From contig JAPTJF010000209.1 of assembly GCA_029339195.1 (NCBI GenBank), forward strand, positions 1-64,000: 64,000 bases of DNA, written 5' to 3'. Below are positions 51,746-63,484 of the stretch, in pieces. The translations under genes and the position numbers were made by a program. The notes beneath the pieces were generated by a model. It worked only from the letters and a program-made list of their open reading frames with translations. It was not told the DNA's origin and did no database searches. The first letter of the stretch is position 1; every line of letters begins with the position of its first letter. The DNA comes from Micractinium sp. NFX-FRZ. Lineage: Eukaryota; Chlorophyta; Trebouxiophyceae; Chlorellales; Chlorellaceae.

Positions 51746-52986
51746 AGGGGACGGCAGGGCAGGCGTGGAGGCTGGACAAGGCGGGAAGGGGAGGCGTGGC
51801 TGCTCAGGCCTCCTGGCAAACCTTGTCCACACTAGTGCCGGGAGGCCTGGGCTGGCACGGCGCGGCATGCAGCTGCTGCTGCCGCCGCCCAGCTGCGCGG
51901 CAGGGCCCCCACACATCCCGCCCCGCCCCTCGCCGCCGCGCTCCCCAGGTTGCATTGATGCAGCGATTGATTCGGCCAGAGCCTGGCTGCGCCCCTTGTG
52001 CTTGCGGTGGCGCTGTGTAAGCGCTGCTTACCGGCCCCAGTTGAACACCAGGCAGTGGTGGATTACACGAAAGGGTGAGGCTTGGCATGGAATGATGCGA
52101 TCACGATGGTTCTTGTGCGGGAAGAAAGTCGATCCTTTATACGGGGAATGGCCTACCGTACGCAAGGGTGGGCAAGCAGAGCCGCTGGGAAGCAGGGCAA
52201 GAGGGGGCGCTGAGCTTGCATTCTACGAGAGCGGCATGAGCGGCATAGGGGAGCGCGGTGCGGTGTGCTTGTGCTCTGTTGTTGACTGGCATGGGCTGGA
52301 CTGCATTATGCTGATGCAGGGCAGAAAATGAACAGACAAGTGCGCAGTACCAGGAAGTGGAGCAGATTGGAATCGGATCTGCGAAGGCAAAAGGCTCCCG
52401 GCAGGCCGCGAGAAAAGGCAGGCCGGCTTCACAGCTTGCCGCGTGGGGAGCTGCGTGAATGCACACGCGTGTGTTGTGTACAAGGGGCTCCAGCGCAGCG
52501 CCTTCCCATCCTCACAGAAGGGCAGGCGCCGGGAAAGAGGGGGACAGGCAGGCGCGAGCGGCAGACTGGCAGCACGGGCGTCAAGGCCAAGGATGGGGCA
52601 GGCCGGAGTGCTGGGCCCAGGGCGGCCAAGGGACGCCCGGGCACAGCGGTCCCAGCCTGAGGTGCTTGGGGTGCATGTAGCCAGCCACCTGAGGTGCTTG
52701 GGGTGCATGTAGCCTGGCGTGCACACAAAGCGGTGGGCACGCCGGCTCTTGGCGGGGCCTCAAGCGGCTCAGCCGGATGTCGGCACGCCGGCAGCCTGCA
52801 TGTGGGAGGGCGCAGGCGGCAGTGCTTGTGAGGCAGGGCTGGCAGCGCAGTGCGCTCGGGAGGCTCGGTCTCTCCCCGGCAGTTACGGTGCGCGCTCACT
52901 GTCATGCCCGCATCAGGACCCATGCACAACAAAGGTGCCCGTGCCAAAGCTCACCGGCTGTGGACGGCGCTGCTGCATGAGCTCCC
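51746..52986. other. MSI1 3' UTR and spacer; short direct repeat
   Basis: TGTAA at 52016-52020 is the likely MSI1 poly(A) signal. A 27-nt direct repeat (CCTGAGGTGCTTGGGGTGCA and on) lies at 52656-52682 and 52688-52714. No gene was recognised. Confidence 0.6.
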
Positions 52987-53727
52987 TTAGGCCTGCAGCG
53001 TTGCTGGCGCCGCGGCGGGCAGCGTGCTCGCCGCGCACCGCTCCCGCCGGGCATGGACGGCCACCACCACTGCTGCCAGCGCAGCGACAAACCGTTCTTC
53101 GGTGCCTGCCGGCGCCAGCGGTGCTGCCAGGCGCACGTGGGTCAGCAGCTGCAGGTGCTGCAGCTGCCGCTGGTAGCGCTGCTCCTGGGCATCGGTCCAG
53201 GAGGGCGGGGACGCTGTGTGTACCGGAGAAATGAGGGCACCGACCTTGCGCTGCTGCTGCTGCCGTCCGCCGTGATGGCGCCTGCGGCACACGAGGTAGC
53301 CGTGGTCAAGCTGGAAGATGTCTGCAGGCAAGCGCATGTGGAGGGAGGCTGCCAGCTGGTGCACCGCTAGGTTGTGCTGGTCCTGCAGCGGCGGTACTGG
53401 CGGCGACTGGGTCGGCGAGCGCGAGGAGTCCGGTTTGCAGCCACCGCCGCCAGCTTCAGCTGCCGTGGGGCTGCGCGAACATGTATCTGCAAGCGGGCGG
53501 GCATGACGGCGCGTGTTGAGGGAAAGCGGCGGCGCCATGCGCGCACCAGGTCGTAATCACTCCTCCCCCCTCGATACATCGGTATGCGGCGGCAATGTAC
53601 CTGTAAGACAGCATGAGGCGGAAACAGCTTGCGGCGCCGGTGGTACTGCTGCGGCAGCTGTGAATTCCCCGCCTCCCGCAGAGCCGTCCCGCTGAGGCAG
53701 TGAAGATGGGACCCTGGGCTGACCCAT
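52987..53727 (-). CDS. Orphan protein, LDHGYLV family, copy 1
   Basis: I do not recognise the family. Two exons (53601-53727 and 52987-53486) join in phase to 208 residues starting MGQPRVPSSLPQ, with an in-frame stop just upstream of the ATG. The core shared with the neighbour at 55849-56827 is VHQLAASLHMRLP, FQLDHGYLVCRRR, a Gln-rich variable linker, WTDAQEQRYQRQLQHLQLL, HVRLAAP and EERFVAALAA. No signal peptide or membrane segment is seen. The region before the core is Ser/Pro-rich. The first exon is less certain than the second; a simple ATG at 53538 is the alternative. The pattern suggests a tandem gene duplication with later divergence. Confidence 0.62.
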
Positions 53728-55848
53728 ATGTCAGGTTAGGAATGGAGACAGCGCAAGCCGCTGGCTGGCAAGACTGTGCTAGCGACAGGCCGCACCGGTG
53801 AGCGGCTGGCTGGGAGCTAGCAGAGCCAGGTGTGTGAGAAAGAGGTCAGAGTCCAGGAGGATATGTGTGGACGCGTCGGTGGTCAGTGAGTTTGGTGAGT
53901 TCGGGGAAAGTAAGGAGGGTACTGCATGGGAAGGCCGCCGCTACTTGCACCTGCCACTGCCCTTCCTAGACACTTTCACTCACCAGGTGAAGAGCTCATG
54001 CCCAAAGGGTTTCTTGCCTTCACCAGTAGCAAGGCATGCACACACGCCAGCAAGTTGGCCCTGACTGGCGCCCGGCTGTGTCCCTGGCTGTGCCAGCGCT
54101 GCGAGGCCGTGCTGCCTGCCTGCCTCCCCAGTCCAGCTTCTCAGCAAGTACCGGCTCATGTGTGGCATGCACCTGCCCCCTCCTGCCAGCCAACCGGCCC
54201 CCTCCTGCCAGCTGAGGCTCATGTGCCAGTTTGTGGCCGGTTCCCTTGCTCCCTCCTACCCACCCCTGGCCGCTAGGAGTCCCCCAACTGGTTTAAGTGT
54301 ACGGAGGGATTACGTGGGGGGTCTAGAGGAATGTGCGACGCAGGAAGAGTGGAAGGCAGCTGGGCTTGGGTGCTGCAGGCAGCCATCGGTCTCTAAGTGC
54401 GAGGGCAGAAGCGCACGGTGCAGGCGTCAAGTGGTGGCAGTGCCCATGCTGTCCACGCCACCCATGCCCCACGCTTGCATGCACCGGCAGTCTGTGGAGC
54501 ATCACGTCACCAGAAGCATGCCCGCCCCGCACAGCCCCCAACTGCACCTGCCGCTCCTGCTCTCAAGGCTGGAAGAGTGGGTGCGCGGGGTGCTGCCACC
54601 CTTTGGCGGCTCACCCAGCCGTGGCGAAGCCCTCCCCCCGCGCCGTCCAGCGCCCCCCACACCTTGCCACACTGCTGCACTGGGTGCACTTTCACGCGAT
54701 TTTGCAGTGCAGGTTATCCGCAGAGCTGGACGGGAAGATGCATGTGCAGGCAGCTTCTTTGGATTACAGGAGCACCAAATATGAGAGGAGGTAGTAAGGG
54801 CATGGTGCCCTCGGTCACATGGCGAGGTGGTCACGGTCTTGGGAGGTGTAAAGCAGCTGCAAAGTCTACCTTGAGCGGTGAACCAGGAGGCGCACGGCGG
54901 TGAGCAGCACACGTGCGCACATGTCCCCGTGATTGCGGGTTGGATGAAAAAAACCAGGGCTGCCAGGCTGGAGAGCTTCGTAGGTGCAACGCGGGCTGGG
55001 GCTGGGGCGGTCAATCGGGAAGAGGAAAATCAGGGCAGGCGGGTCTGCGGGGTGCCAGAGAGGCGGGCAGGCGCGGGAGGACAGTACATGGGCGGCACAC
55101 AGGGGGCGCTCGGCAGGCAGGGAAGTAGGGGGCGCTCGGCAGGCAGGTAAGTTGGGATATCAAAAGGGCTAGGGGAAGAAGAAAGGCGTGGAAGGAAGGA
55201 AGTTGTGGGCAGGCCGCAGTGTTTAAGCAGCACCGCGCAACGCCACGCCCACTCAAGTGGGGCCATGGCGTGGCAGTGCTGTTGGGGGTGCATGTACTGC
55301 ATGCGAAAGGATGGCTGATGCGTGTAATGGCCTGTGAAGGGACGCCATGCAGGGTACAAGGATGCAAGTGCCGGAGCGTGGCACGATGGATGGGCGTGGG
55401 TGTGGGGATGGAGGCAGGTTGGGGGTGCAGCCCCCGCGGGGTTTGGGGCCAGCGTGGGTGGCTGGGGCGCGGGAGGCTGCGAGGATGGCAGGGCGTCACG
55501 GGGTCACGATGGGCGGCCGGGCGCTTCATAATCAGTTCCGGGTGTCCGCTGGCTACTGTGGGCCATCGGCTGGGGCAGGGATGGCAGGCGCACGGAGGCG
55601 CGCCTGCACACAGGGGCGACATGCGTGTGGGTGGGCCGATTCAAGGCCTGACGTTCCTGCTGTGCAACCCAGGAAGCAGTGGGCCAGCAGCCTCGCTACA
55701 GAGGTGGGTAAAGCAAGGGATCAAGGGGGCGGGCTGGGGACCAGCGCACGGTGCACCCGATCCATACATGCCGCCAGCTGCCAGCTGTCATGCCAGCAAC
55801 ACTCACCCCGTGAAGGCCTGCCATGTTGTGATGAGTGCACGTCCCTGC
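53728..55848. other. Spacer between the two orphan paralogues; no gene assigned
   Basis: Frames here are short or low in information on both strands. A short direct repeat, GGGGGCGCTCGGCAGGCAG, occurs at about 55102-55120 and 55128-55146. I searched the minus strand just upstream of copy 1 for the N-terminal exons present in copy 2 and did not see them. Confidence 0.4.
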
Positions 55849-56827
55849 CTAGGCTGCCAGGGCCGCCGGCGGTGGCGGCTGGGCGGCAGGCCGCTGCGAG
55901 CGCCCCGCCCGTGCGGCGGCAGCTGACGCCAGCGCCAATGCTAGCGCTGCCGTGAACCTGTGCTCGCCCGCTGCTCCCTCTGCAGCTGGCATTGCCAGAC
56001 GCAGGTGCACCAGCGCCCTCACACGCTGCAGCTGCTGCTGGTAGCGCTGCTCTTGGGCTGCCGTCCAGCCAGGCAGTGCATAGGGGGCCGCCCATGCATG
56101 GGCACTCACCCGCTGGCCGCGCGGCCGCCGCTGCTGCTGCTGCTGTAGTTCCAGGTGCTGCCACCTTTGATGCTGCTGCGGGCTGCTGGGCTGGCGCCTT
56201 CGTACCACGAGGTAGCCATGGTCAAGTGGCAGGACGTGGGCGGGCGGCAGGAGTGTGCGCAGGGCTGCAGCCAGCTGGTGCGGTGGCGCCGCCTCCGCCG
56301 ATGGTCCCGCCGCAAGAACCGGCATGCTGCTCGCGGCACCCCCGGTTGCTCCGGCAATGCAGAGGTCTCCCTCGCTGCTCATATGCAACCTGCAAGGATT
56401 GGCGAACGAGCAGCCCAAGCTCACCGAAGAACTTGCCTGCTGCTGGCATCACTGGCGGCGGCGGCAGTGGATAGCAAACTCAATGCCCCATGGCGGTGTG
56501 TCGATGACAGTGAACCTCACCTCGCAGCGCTGGGGAGGCTCCGGAGCGCGGGCTGTCTTTACACGGCGTTCTCCACACGCAGCGACACGGGGGTGCCCGG
56601 ACGGGGCTGGAACATAATTCTGAAAGCCAAGATGTTGCGGATACCGAAACTATCACGTCGCAAGGAGCCGAAGAACAAGTGCAGTATGGGGAGCTGAGGT
56701 GTACACCTACATAGCCTCACTGCAAGTACCATGACCAATCAGCTGATGTGCAACTTGAGCTCACTTGAGGGGCTGCCAAAATAGGGCAAAGCAGCAGCTG
56801 CAGCGACTCATAGGTTTGACAGTACAT
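55849..56827 (-). CDS. Orphan protein, LDHGYLV family, copy 2 (fuller N-terminus)
   Basis: Unrecognised family. Exons 56765-56827, 56565-56693, 56453-56520 and 55849-56389 join in phase to about 266 residues. The N-terminal part reads like a folded domain: LPILHLFFGSLRRDSF, FRIMFQPRPGTPVSLRVENA, then VRFTVIDTPPWGIEFAI. The C-terminal exon aligns with copy 1: PPHQLAAALRTLLP, LPLDHGYLVVRRR, Gln-rich linker, WTAAQEQRYQQQLQRVRAL, HLRLAMPA, EHRFTAALALALAS. Intron 2 would be only 44 nt and the exon 3 donor is GTGATG, so those two junctions are the weakest points. Function unknown; no membrane segment seen. Confidence 0.62.
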
Positions 56828-58225
56828 CTGTGCAAATTCTACAACACCGCCTTACAAAATTGCATGGCGCCGCCACCTGTCCTGCCGGTCCCGCCGGGCA
56901 AGGTGGGCGAGGGTGCCCCATGCTGCCCATGTGTCAGCTTAGCACCCTAGTGCAGAGTGCTGTTTCTTGGAGGGCTTTCTATTCTATGGAAGAAGGCCAG
57001 GGCTGCTAGGTGACCTGTGGTCCACTGGCGCGACCGGTGAGCTGACCTGCCACCCCTCCCCCCCGGCTCCGTGCTACGCTGGGCGGCGAGGCAACAGAGG
57101 TGCGATGGGCCGGCGAGGGCAGGCAGTGCATGTGTGGAGACAGCCAGTGGTGCCGCTGGCGTCAGCCGGTCAGACAGCAAGCGTGGCGGGAGAATGGGAG
57201 CAGAGCAGGCGCCACTGGTCCGCTCACTGCATGTCTCATTTCCACCGTGAAGGGCACTTCTGCTGGCCGTGCTGAGCAGATGACTGCCGCGGGCAACTCT
57301 TCAGGCATGCACCTGAACCGCAGCCACCCTGCCCTTCTGCCTGCTCACTGCCATGCCCTCTGGCTGTGCTCTCAGCACGCAACTGACCTTGACACCTAAT
57401 GGGCGGGACGCGTGCCCTCCATGCCCCACAAACCCTCCCTTATGATGTGGCAGTCTCAGTATCCTCTTTGTAACTTGCCACCCTTTTGACCCTTCATCAG
57501 CTGCCCCTTCTCCCAAGCTGTGCCCCCTGACAGTGAGCTCTCCTCTGTGCTATTAGCGCCTCTTGCTGCCTCGCTGGCAGCGGTGGCCTGCACCCTACCC
57601 GCAAGGCTTGGGACTGCTTCGCATGTGCGACCCCCTGGTTCCTTCCTGAGTGTAGCTGAGCAGTGGTGGCGTGGGATGCTCCGGAAACCTGTCCTGCCCG
57701 GAGAACAGGCAGCGAAGGCAAGCGAACGCCGCAGTGGCAGCGCTGCCACTGCCGCACAGGTGCAGTGCGGCGGCGGGGGAGGACATTCTCTAGGAGTGCG
57801 AGAGCGCCTCTGGACTTTCTGGACCCTCCCTCTGACTCGTGTGCTCGCGAACACGTGCTGTAGACGCGCAGACGCAAGCACGGCGCCACAGCACCCTCGC
57901 GGCCCGCTCTTCCGGACAGCAGTTGCGTCGCATGGTGCAGCAGGGGAGTTCAATTCTGGAGGCATGACATTGACACGCACCTCAAAAGGCCGTCCTGGAA
58001 GCCCTGCCTGCCTGGCGCAATCTGCCCCCAGCCCCACCAGCCTTGCCTCCTCCGCCTGCCTCCTTCTCTCTCTTTCTCTCTCTCTCCGAATCGGGCTAAT
58101 GCACAGGTTACAGCAGTACTGGAAGCGAGGGGAGCATATGAGCAGGAGGGAGGGGGGGAGTTCTTCTCAAGGTGATGTGGCGGAGGTCAGGGAGGCCCGC
58201 CGAGCCGGGCGCCGTGTCGAGCCAA
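56828..58225. other. Spacer; LHCA poly(A) signal
   Basis: A minus-strand TGTAA at 58108-58112 lies 114 nt past the LHCA stop and is its likely poly(A) signal. Long frames on both strands (plus 57520-58473, minus 57456-58037) lack recognisable motifs and splice support. No gene assigned. Confidence 0.5.
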
Positions 58226-60521
58226 TTAGAAAGACACGAAGGGCACGGACACGCCTGCGGGCAGAGCAGGGGGGCGAGGGCAGCACGCACACACACCTCA
58301 GCAAATCAGCTCAGCACCCAGAAGCGACCAGCAACCAGCCACTCCCACAGGGGCAGCTTGCAATCGCGCCCAGGCCACAAAGCGGTGTGCACCCCGGACT
58401 CCACTGCCGCACCGCCGCAGCCCGCCCCGCCCCCCCCCCTGGGCCCTCCCTCCTGCCTCACCGTTGTGGATGAAGTTCTGGTGGAAGGGGTCGGAGACGT
58501 GGTCCACCAGGTTGTCGATGGGGCCCTTGCCGGTGGCGGCATACTGGGCGGCAAAGCCGAGGAAGCCCATCATGGCGAGGCGGCCGTTGCGCACCTCGTT
58601 CCACTTGTACTTGAGCGTCTGCGCCTCGTTGCCGCGGCACAGGCCCATGGGGTCAAAGTAGCGGCCGCCCACGTAGGGGCCGCCCACGGTGCGGCCCATG
58701 GGGCCGCCCACGCCCTTGAAGTCCTCGGGCAGGATGCCAGAGCCCTGCGGGTGTGGGGGAGGGGGTGGCAGGGGGGCGGGCGGGGGCAGCACAGTGAGCG
58801 GCGTGCTAACTTGCATGTCAACGTGAGTCAAGAGGCAACGCGCATGGACAGGATGCCAGAGCCCTGCGGGTGCGAGGAGGGGGCAGGGAGGGGGCAGCAG
58901 GGTGGCATGCGGCACAGCCCTTGGGAGGGGGATGCCAGAGCCCTGCAAGAGGGGGCGGGACAGCAGAGGGCGGGACGCAAGCGCGCTGCAGGTGCAACAG
59001 GGAAGGGCTGCTGGCACCCCTACCCTCATCCCATCCTCCCCTCATCTGGCTGGCTGTGGTGATATAAGTTGCTAAGCAGGCAACACGAGATCTCATGCGC
59101 AGCGAGGCGCAAAAGTGGGAGGCGCGCGCAATGCCGGCACGCCGCACCTGGCTGCCGGGGTTGCGGATGTCGTTCAGGCGCTTGAACTCCACAAAGCCGG
59201 AGAGGACAATGGTGGAGAACAGCAGAGCGCCAAAGGACACGTTGGGGTTGCGGTCCAGGTACACGCGGCCGGCCTCGTACCACTCGGGCACGTTGGCGTC
59301 ACCGCGGTGCAGCAGCTGCGGACGAGGGGGCGGGGGACGCGAGGGGCGGGAGGTAGTGTTGAGACGCGGGGGCAAATGATTGGGCAGCACAACTCGGTGG
59401 TGTGGGGTGTGCGGGGATGGGCTGGACTGCCCGCAAGCGCGCCCCTGCGTGCGGTAGCCGCACAGCTCATGCTGCCGCACCCCTGCACTTGTCGGCCGTG
59501 GCGGCCAGCCCGCCTGCACACAACATAGCAGCAGCAGCAGCAGCAGCAGGCTGCTACGATTCCTCCCTTCCTGCCTCCCAGCCCGCCGCCCCACAGGGGG
59601 GCCTGCCTCACCGAGGTCAGCAGGATGCCGGCGCAGCCGGTCATGGCAAGGCGGCCGTGGAAGATCTCTGCGTGCACGTTCCACGACAGCTGCTCGGGGG
59701 AGCTGCCCAGGCCCAGGGGGTCAAACCCGTTGTCTGCAGGCAGGCAGGAAAGGACAGCAGGCAGGGAGAGGTCAGCGATGCGGACGGGGGCTTGTGGGCA
59801 CCTGCCGGTGGCTCGTGCGCACATCCCGCCTGCGTGGGCCGCGTCTGCACCCCCGCGCTGCAGCTGCCGCCGGCCGGCTGCCGTCCTGCCGCCCTTCCTC
59901 CCCTGCTGCAACTGCATCAAGTAGGAACGCACCGCCGACAAGGCTGCCATCCAGGTAGTCGGGCACCACCTCAGTGTTGCCGGGGAACCTGCAGGGGCGG
60001 GCAGAGGGTGGGCAGGTAAGCAACGCCACCAATGACGGCAGCCACACAACCCAAGCCCAGCCTGCAGGGTGGTGCAGCTGGTGCGGCAGGTGCCGCGTGT
60101 TCCAGTGTTCCTGCTCCTGCCACATTGCGTAGCCCCCAGCTGTCTGCTGCTCCTGAGGGTGGTGAGCTGGGGCGGCGGAGCAACGCGAGCAGACGCCGCT
60201 GTCAGCCGCCGCCGCCCGGCGGTAGAGAGCGCACAACCCCCGTCAAACCAGTTCACTCACCACAGGTCCCGGTCGGCAGCGGCGGCCACAGCCACGCGGC
60301 GAGCGGACTGCAGTGGCAGGAGGGCAAAGGGCTGCTCGAAAGGAGGCCGGCAGTGCAAGAGGGAGACACCGGCTGCCTTGGTGGCCCCACCCTCGCTCTG
60401 GTGCGCTGCTCTACGCATGGCTGCTCTTTTTCTGGGACATTCGCACCTTGGGGCGCACGGAGCTGGTGCGGCGCTGCAGGGCCGCGCCGGTGAAGGCGGA
60501 GGCGGCGATGGAGCAAGCCAT
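58226..60521 (-). CDS. Photosystem I light-harvesting chlorophyll a/b protein (Lhca family)
   Basis: Thylakoid antenna protein of LHCI. Seven exons, 60447-60521, 60261-60307, 59933-59988, 59612-59733, 59148-59315, 58462-58744 and 58226-58254, join in phase to 259 residues. A transit peptide ([20 protein letters not shown]) is followed by [15 protein letters not shown] and [15 protein letters not shown]. First helix: [19 protein letters not shown]. Middle helix: [20 protein letters not shown]. Last helix: [19 protein letters not shown]. The two ExxxGRLAM motifs hold the chlorophyll ligands and the inter-helix salt bridges. The C-terminus ends [11 protein letters not shown] do not fix which Lhca number it is. 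Its start is 228 bp from LHCA1 in opposite orientation. Confidence 0.95.
58731..58946 (-). repeat. Two decoy copies of the LHCA exon 6 acceptor
   Basis: A 23-nt string covering the acceptor and exon 6 start (true site 58731-58753) is repeated exactly at 58850-58872, and its 17-nt core again at 58930-58946, both inside intron 5. Splicing to the 58850 copy would read [11 protein letters not shown] and stop. Confidence 0.95.
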
Positions 60522-60749
60522 AGTGCTGGTTCCCTGGCGGTCTGAGCAGGTGGTCTGTAAGGCCAGCAGCAAAGACGCTCCAGGCAGGCGCGGCAGCGCT
60601 CGATGAGCGGGTCGCCGGGGAAATGCGCCAGCGCGATCCACCCCTCATCCTCCTGCATGGGCCTCCCCCCATCAAGGCCCCACCCTCGCCCTCGCTCCTC
60701 ACTCCTTGCATCGTCCTTGCCCTTGCACCGAGTCACGAAGCCTGCAGCT
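60522..60749. promoter_or_regulatory. Bidirectional promoter of the two LHCA genes
   Basis: Only 228 bp separate the start codons of two LHCI antenna genes, so one nucleosome-free region probably drives both. The plus-strand half (60650-60745) is pyrimidine-rich. No TATA box was recognised. Confidence 0.6.
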
Positions 60750-62628
60750 ATGGCCGCCATCGTTGCCGCTCCCGCGCAGCTGCGCGCTTCCTTCGGTGTC
60801 CGGGTGAGCAGGAGCGCTGAGCGCCCTCGAGCAGCCCCCGGGGCTCCTAGAGTGCTCAATCGAGCACTGCAGAATCAGCCAAGCAGCCTGCAAGCGTGGG
60901 GTTCTGCCCAGAAGGGCTCTCCTCCAACACCCCAGTCGACCTCCGTCTGGACGCCCCCCCGGGGGCTTGCGGCAGCGATAGCAGCCTCCCGCAGCCCCAG
61001 CGCGACGAGCAGGGCGAAATGGGCCAGCCTGCTACCAGCAAGGTAGCCTGTGTTGTCGCGGCAGACATGCCGCCTGCCTGCGGTGGTGCTTACCCGCCCC
61101 GTCACCCACCCACCCCTTGCTCTGCAGCCCGCCCGCCGCACCGTGACCATGAAGGCCGGCAACTGGTGCGTTCAGCACTTGTGAAAGGCAGGGGAGGTGG
61201 TGCCAGCAGATCCGTGTTTCAAGCGCTGGGCTGGGCAGCGCAGATTGCAACCTTGCTGGCTGTGCGCACGCCTGAGCGTGCCCCCGCTCTCACCCCTCTT
61301 TTTACCTGCAGGCTGCCTGGCAGCGACACCCCCGCCTACCTGGAGGCCCTGCCCGCCAGCTACGGCTTCGACCCCCTGGGCCTGGGTGCGTCTGCTCCTT
61401 CATCTTTGGGGGGCCCCAGCAGCTGCGGGGCTGCCTTTGAATGCCGGCCTTTTCAAAGTCGTTCCCAACACCGGCCGGCCTGCGTGACGCGCGTCGGTGC
61501 CCCACGTCGTCGGTGGCAAGCCCTGGGCGCAATTGCTCTGCCTCACCCTCCCTTCCCCTCTCGTGCCCTGCCCCCTGCAGCAAAGGAGCCCGCCAGCCTG
61601 CAGCGCTTCAAGGAGTCTGAGGTCATCCACGGCCGCTGGGCCATGCTGGGCGCCGCCGGCGTGCTGGCCGTGGAGGTGCTGGGTGAGTGGCTCGCACAGC
61701 AGCCCACCTGCAAACATGCCTGCCTGTCATTGTCCCATGCTCGTGAAAGGGGCCGCCTGAACTGTGCCGCAGCATGCTCGCCGTGCCGCTGCCCTGCCAT
61801 CCCGGCTCCCTCACCCTCGTGCCCTTTTTTCCTCCGCTTCCCCTCGTGCCCCGCAGGCTACGGCAACTGGTATGACGCCCCCCTGCCCCTGGTCCAGGGC
61901 GGCTCTGCCACCTACTTTGGCGCCACCATCCCCTTTGACCTGGGCACCCTTGCCGCCGTTGAGTTCGCTCTGATGGCGGGCGCCGAGTCCTTCCGCGGCG
62001 CGGCGGAGGTCGAGAAGCGCGTCTACCCCGGCGGCGCCTTCGACCCCATGGGCATGGTGAGTGCCTGCAGAAGGGCGGCCAGCTGCCTGCCTTGGCGTGC
62101 ATGGCTGCAGCGATGGAGTGGCGGCTGCGCAGGCGGCCAACCGGTGCGTGCCCCACCCGACAACCCTACTGGGGTGCGAAAATTGACGCGACCCCCCCCT
62201 GCTGCAGTCCAAGGGCAACGTGGAGGAGATGAAGGTGAAGGAGATCAAGAACGGCCGCCTCGCCATGCTTGCCTGCCTGGGCTTTGCTGCCCAGCACGCC
62301 GCCACCGGCGCCTCCCCCCTGGCCGCCCTGGGCGCGCACCTCGCCAACCCCATGGTCGCCAACTTTGCCACCAACGTGAGTGGGGGCGGAGCACTGGCTT
62401 GCTTGCTGGAGCACTGGCTTGCTTTGCTTTGCATGCCCAGCACCGCCTGCTTGCTGGCTGCTCCTCTGTCCCCTGCCTGCTGCTGCCGCCGCTGCTGCAC
62501 CTGTGGTGTTGCTTCGAACAAACATCAACCTGACAATGCTGGTTCCTCTCCCCGCCAACTGCTCCTGACGCGACCCAATCGCCTGCCTCTACTCCCTCCT
62601 GCAGGGTGTGTCCCTGCCCCTGGCGTAA
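60750..62628 (+). CDS. LHCA1: Photosystem I light-harvesting protein LHCA1
   Basis: LHCI antenna protein of the thylakoid. Seven exons, 60750-60803, 61128-61165, 61312-61385, 61581-61682, 61857-62056, 62208-62375 and 62605-62628, join in phase to 219 residues. Transit peptide [18 protein letters not shown], then [126 protein letters not shown], and the end FATNGVSLPLA. This closely follows green-algal LHCA1. The last coding exon has only 24 nt. A TGTAA at 62828-62832 is the probable poly(A) signal. As in its divergent neighbour, the intron after the transit region splits a Trp codon. Confidence 0.95.
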
Positions 62629-63484
62629 GCGCCGCGGCCCCAGCCCAGGGCGCCCCCCGGCCACGGGGGCCGCCCGACTCCGCCCGCGGGCAACTGTGGG
62701 CGGTGTGCCCTTGCATTGTATGCTAGCTCCCTTCCTTGCTCCCTACTGCTCTCCCTCGCACCCACCAGCCACAGCATGACCCCGCACCCCCTGAGAAGAT
62801 CAAAACCCCCACTTGCTAACTCGCTGCTGTAAGCAACGCCATTCTTCAACACGCACGCCCCACCTTTGGGGCACACGTCATATCCACAGGCAACTGAGGC
62901 ACAGGGGGTGGCAGCAGGCAGCTTGCAGAGAGAAAAAGAAGCTGAAGGGATTGACATCCCAAGGGAGGCGGCTCCCTTCCAGCTGGCTGGTGGCAGGCAG
63001 TGTGATGGGACCAGGTGCAGCAACAATGAAAACCCAAGGCAGGCGGATCAGGTGCAGCAAGACTCGTACCCCAAGGCAGGCAGCACCCTTCCGGCTGGCT
63101 GGTGGCATGCAGAGTGACGGGACCACTCAGACCTTGCACAGTACCCGCTCCCCTGAGGCAGGCAGTGCTGCATGCCTCTGGAGGCCCCCTTCTCCATCTG
63201 TGTGCTGGCATGTAGTGCTGTTGGTAGCTCTGGGCTGTTGCATGGCTGTGGAGAGGGCCCCCAGCAGGTGACAGGGGCAAGGAGCGGTCCGCAAAAGGAG
63301 GTCAGCAAAGCAGATGGCTAGCGGCAGGGTGGGAGCAGGGAGCAGAGGAGCGGATTAGAATTGCGGGGGCAGAGGTCAGCGCGAAGAGCAGAGCATGAGC
63401 AAAAAACGGGGAGAACAGCACAGCAGGCGAGGAGCACGGGCGGGCGCTCCAGCCACCGGAGCACAGCGGGCACGGCGCGCCGCC
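62629..63484. other. Convergent spacer (LHCA1 and transaldolase 3' ends) with degenerate tandem repeat
   Basis: LHCA1 TGTAA at 62828-62832. At 62958-63150, imperfect units of about 110 nt share CTTCC(A/G)GCTGGCTGGTGGCA and GTGCAGCAA elements. No gene seen. Confidence 0.6.

Noticed and set aside
55011..55622. 203-codon minus-strand frame
   Set aside because: Pro/Cys/His-rich low-information text typical of translated GC-rich spacer.
57456..58473. Long frames on both strands between the orphan paralogue and LHCA
   Set aside because: No recognisable motif; overlapping frames on both strands are expected at this GC content.
60896..62533. 545-codon plus-strand frame across LHCA1
   Set aside because: It runs through introns with good GT-AG borders; the spliced seven-exon model reproduces LHCA1 exactly, so this frame is incidental.
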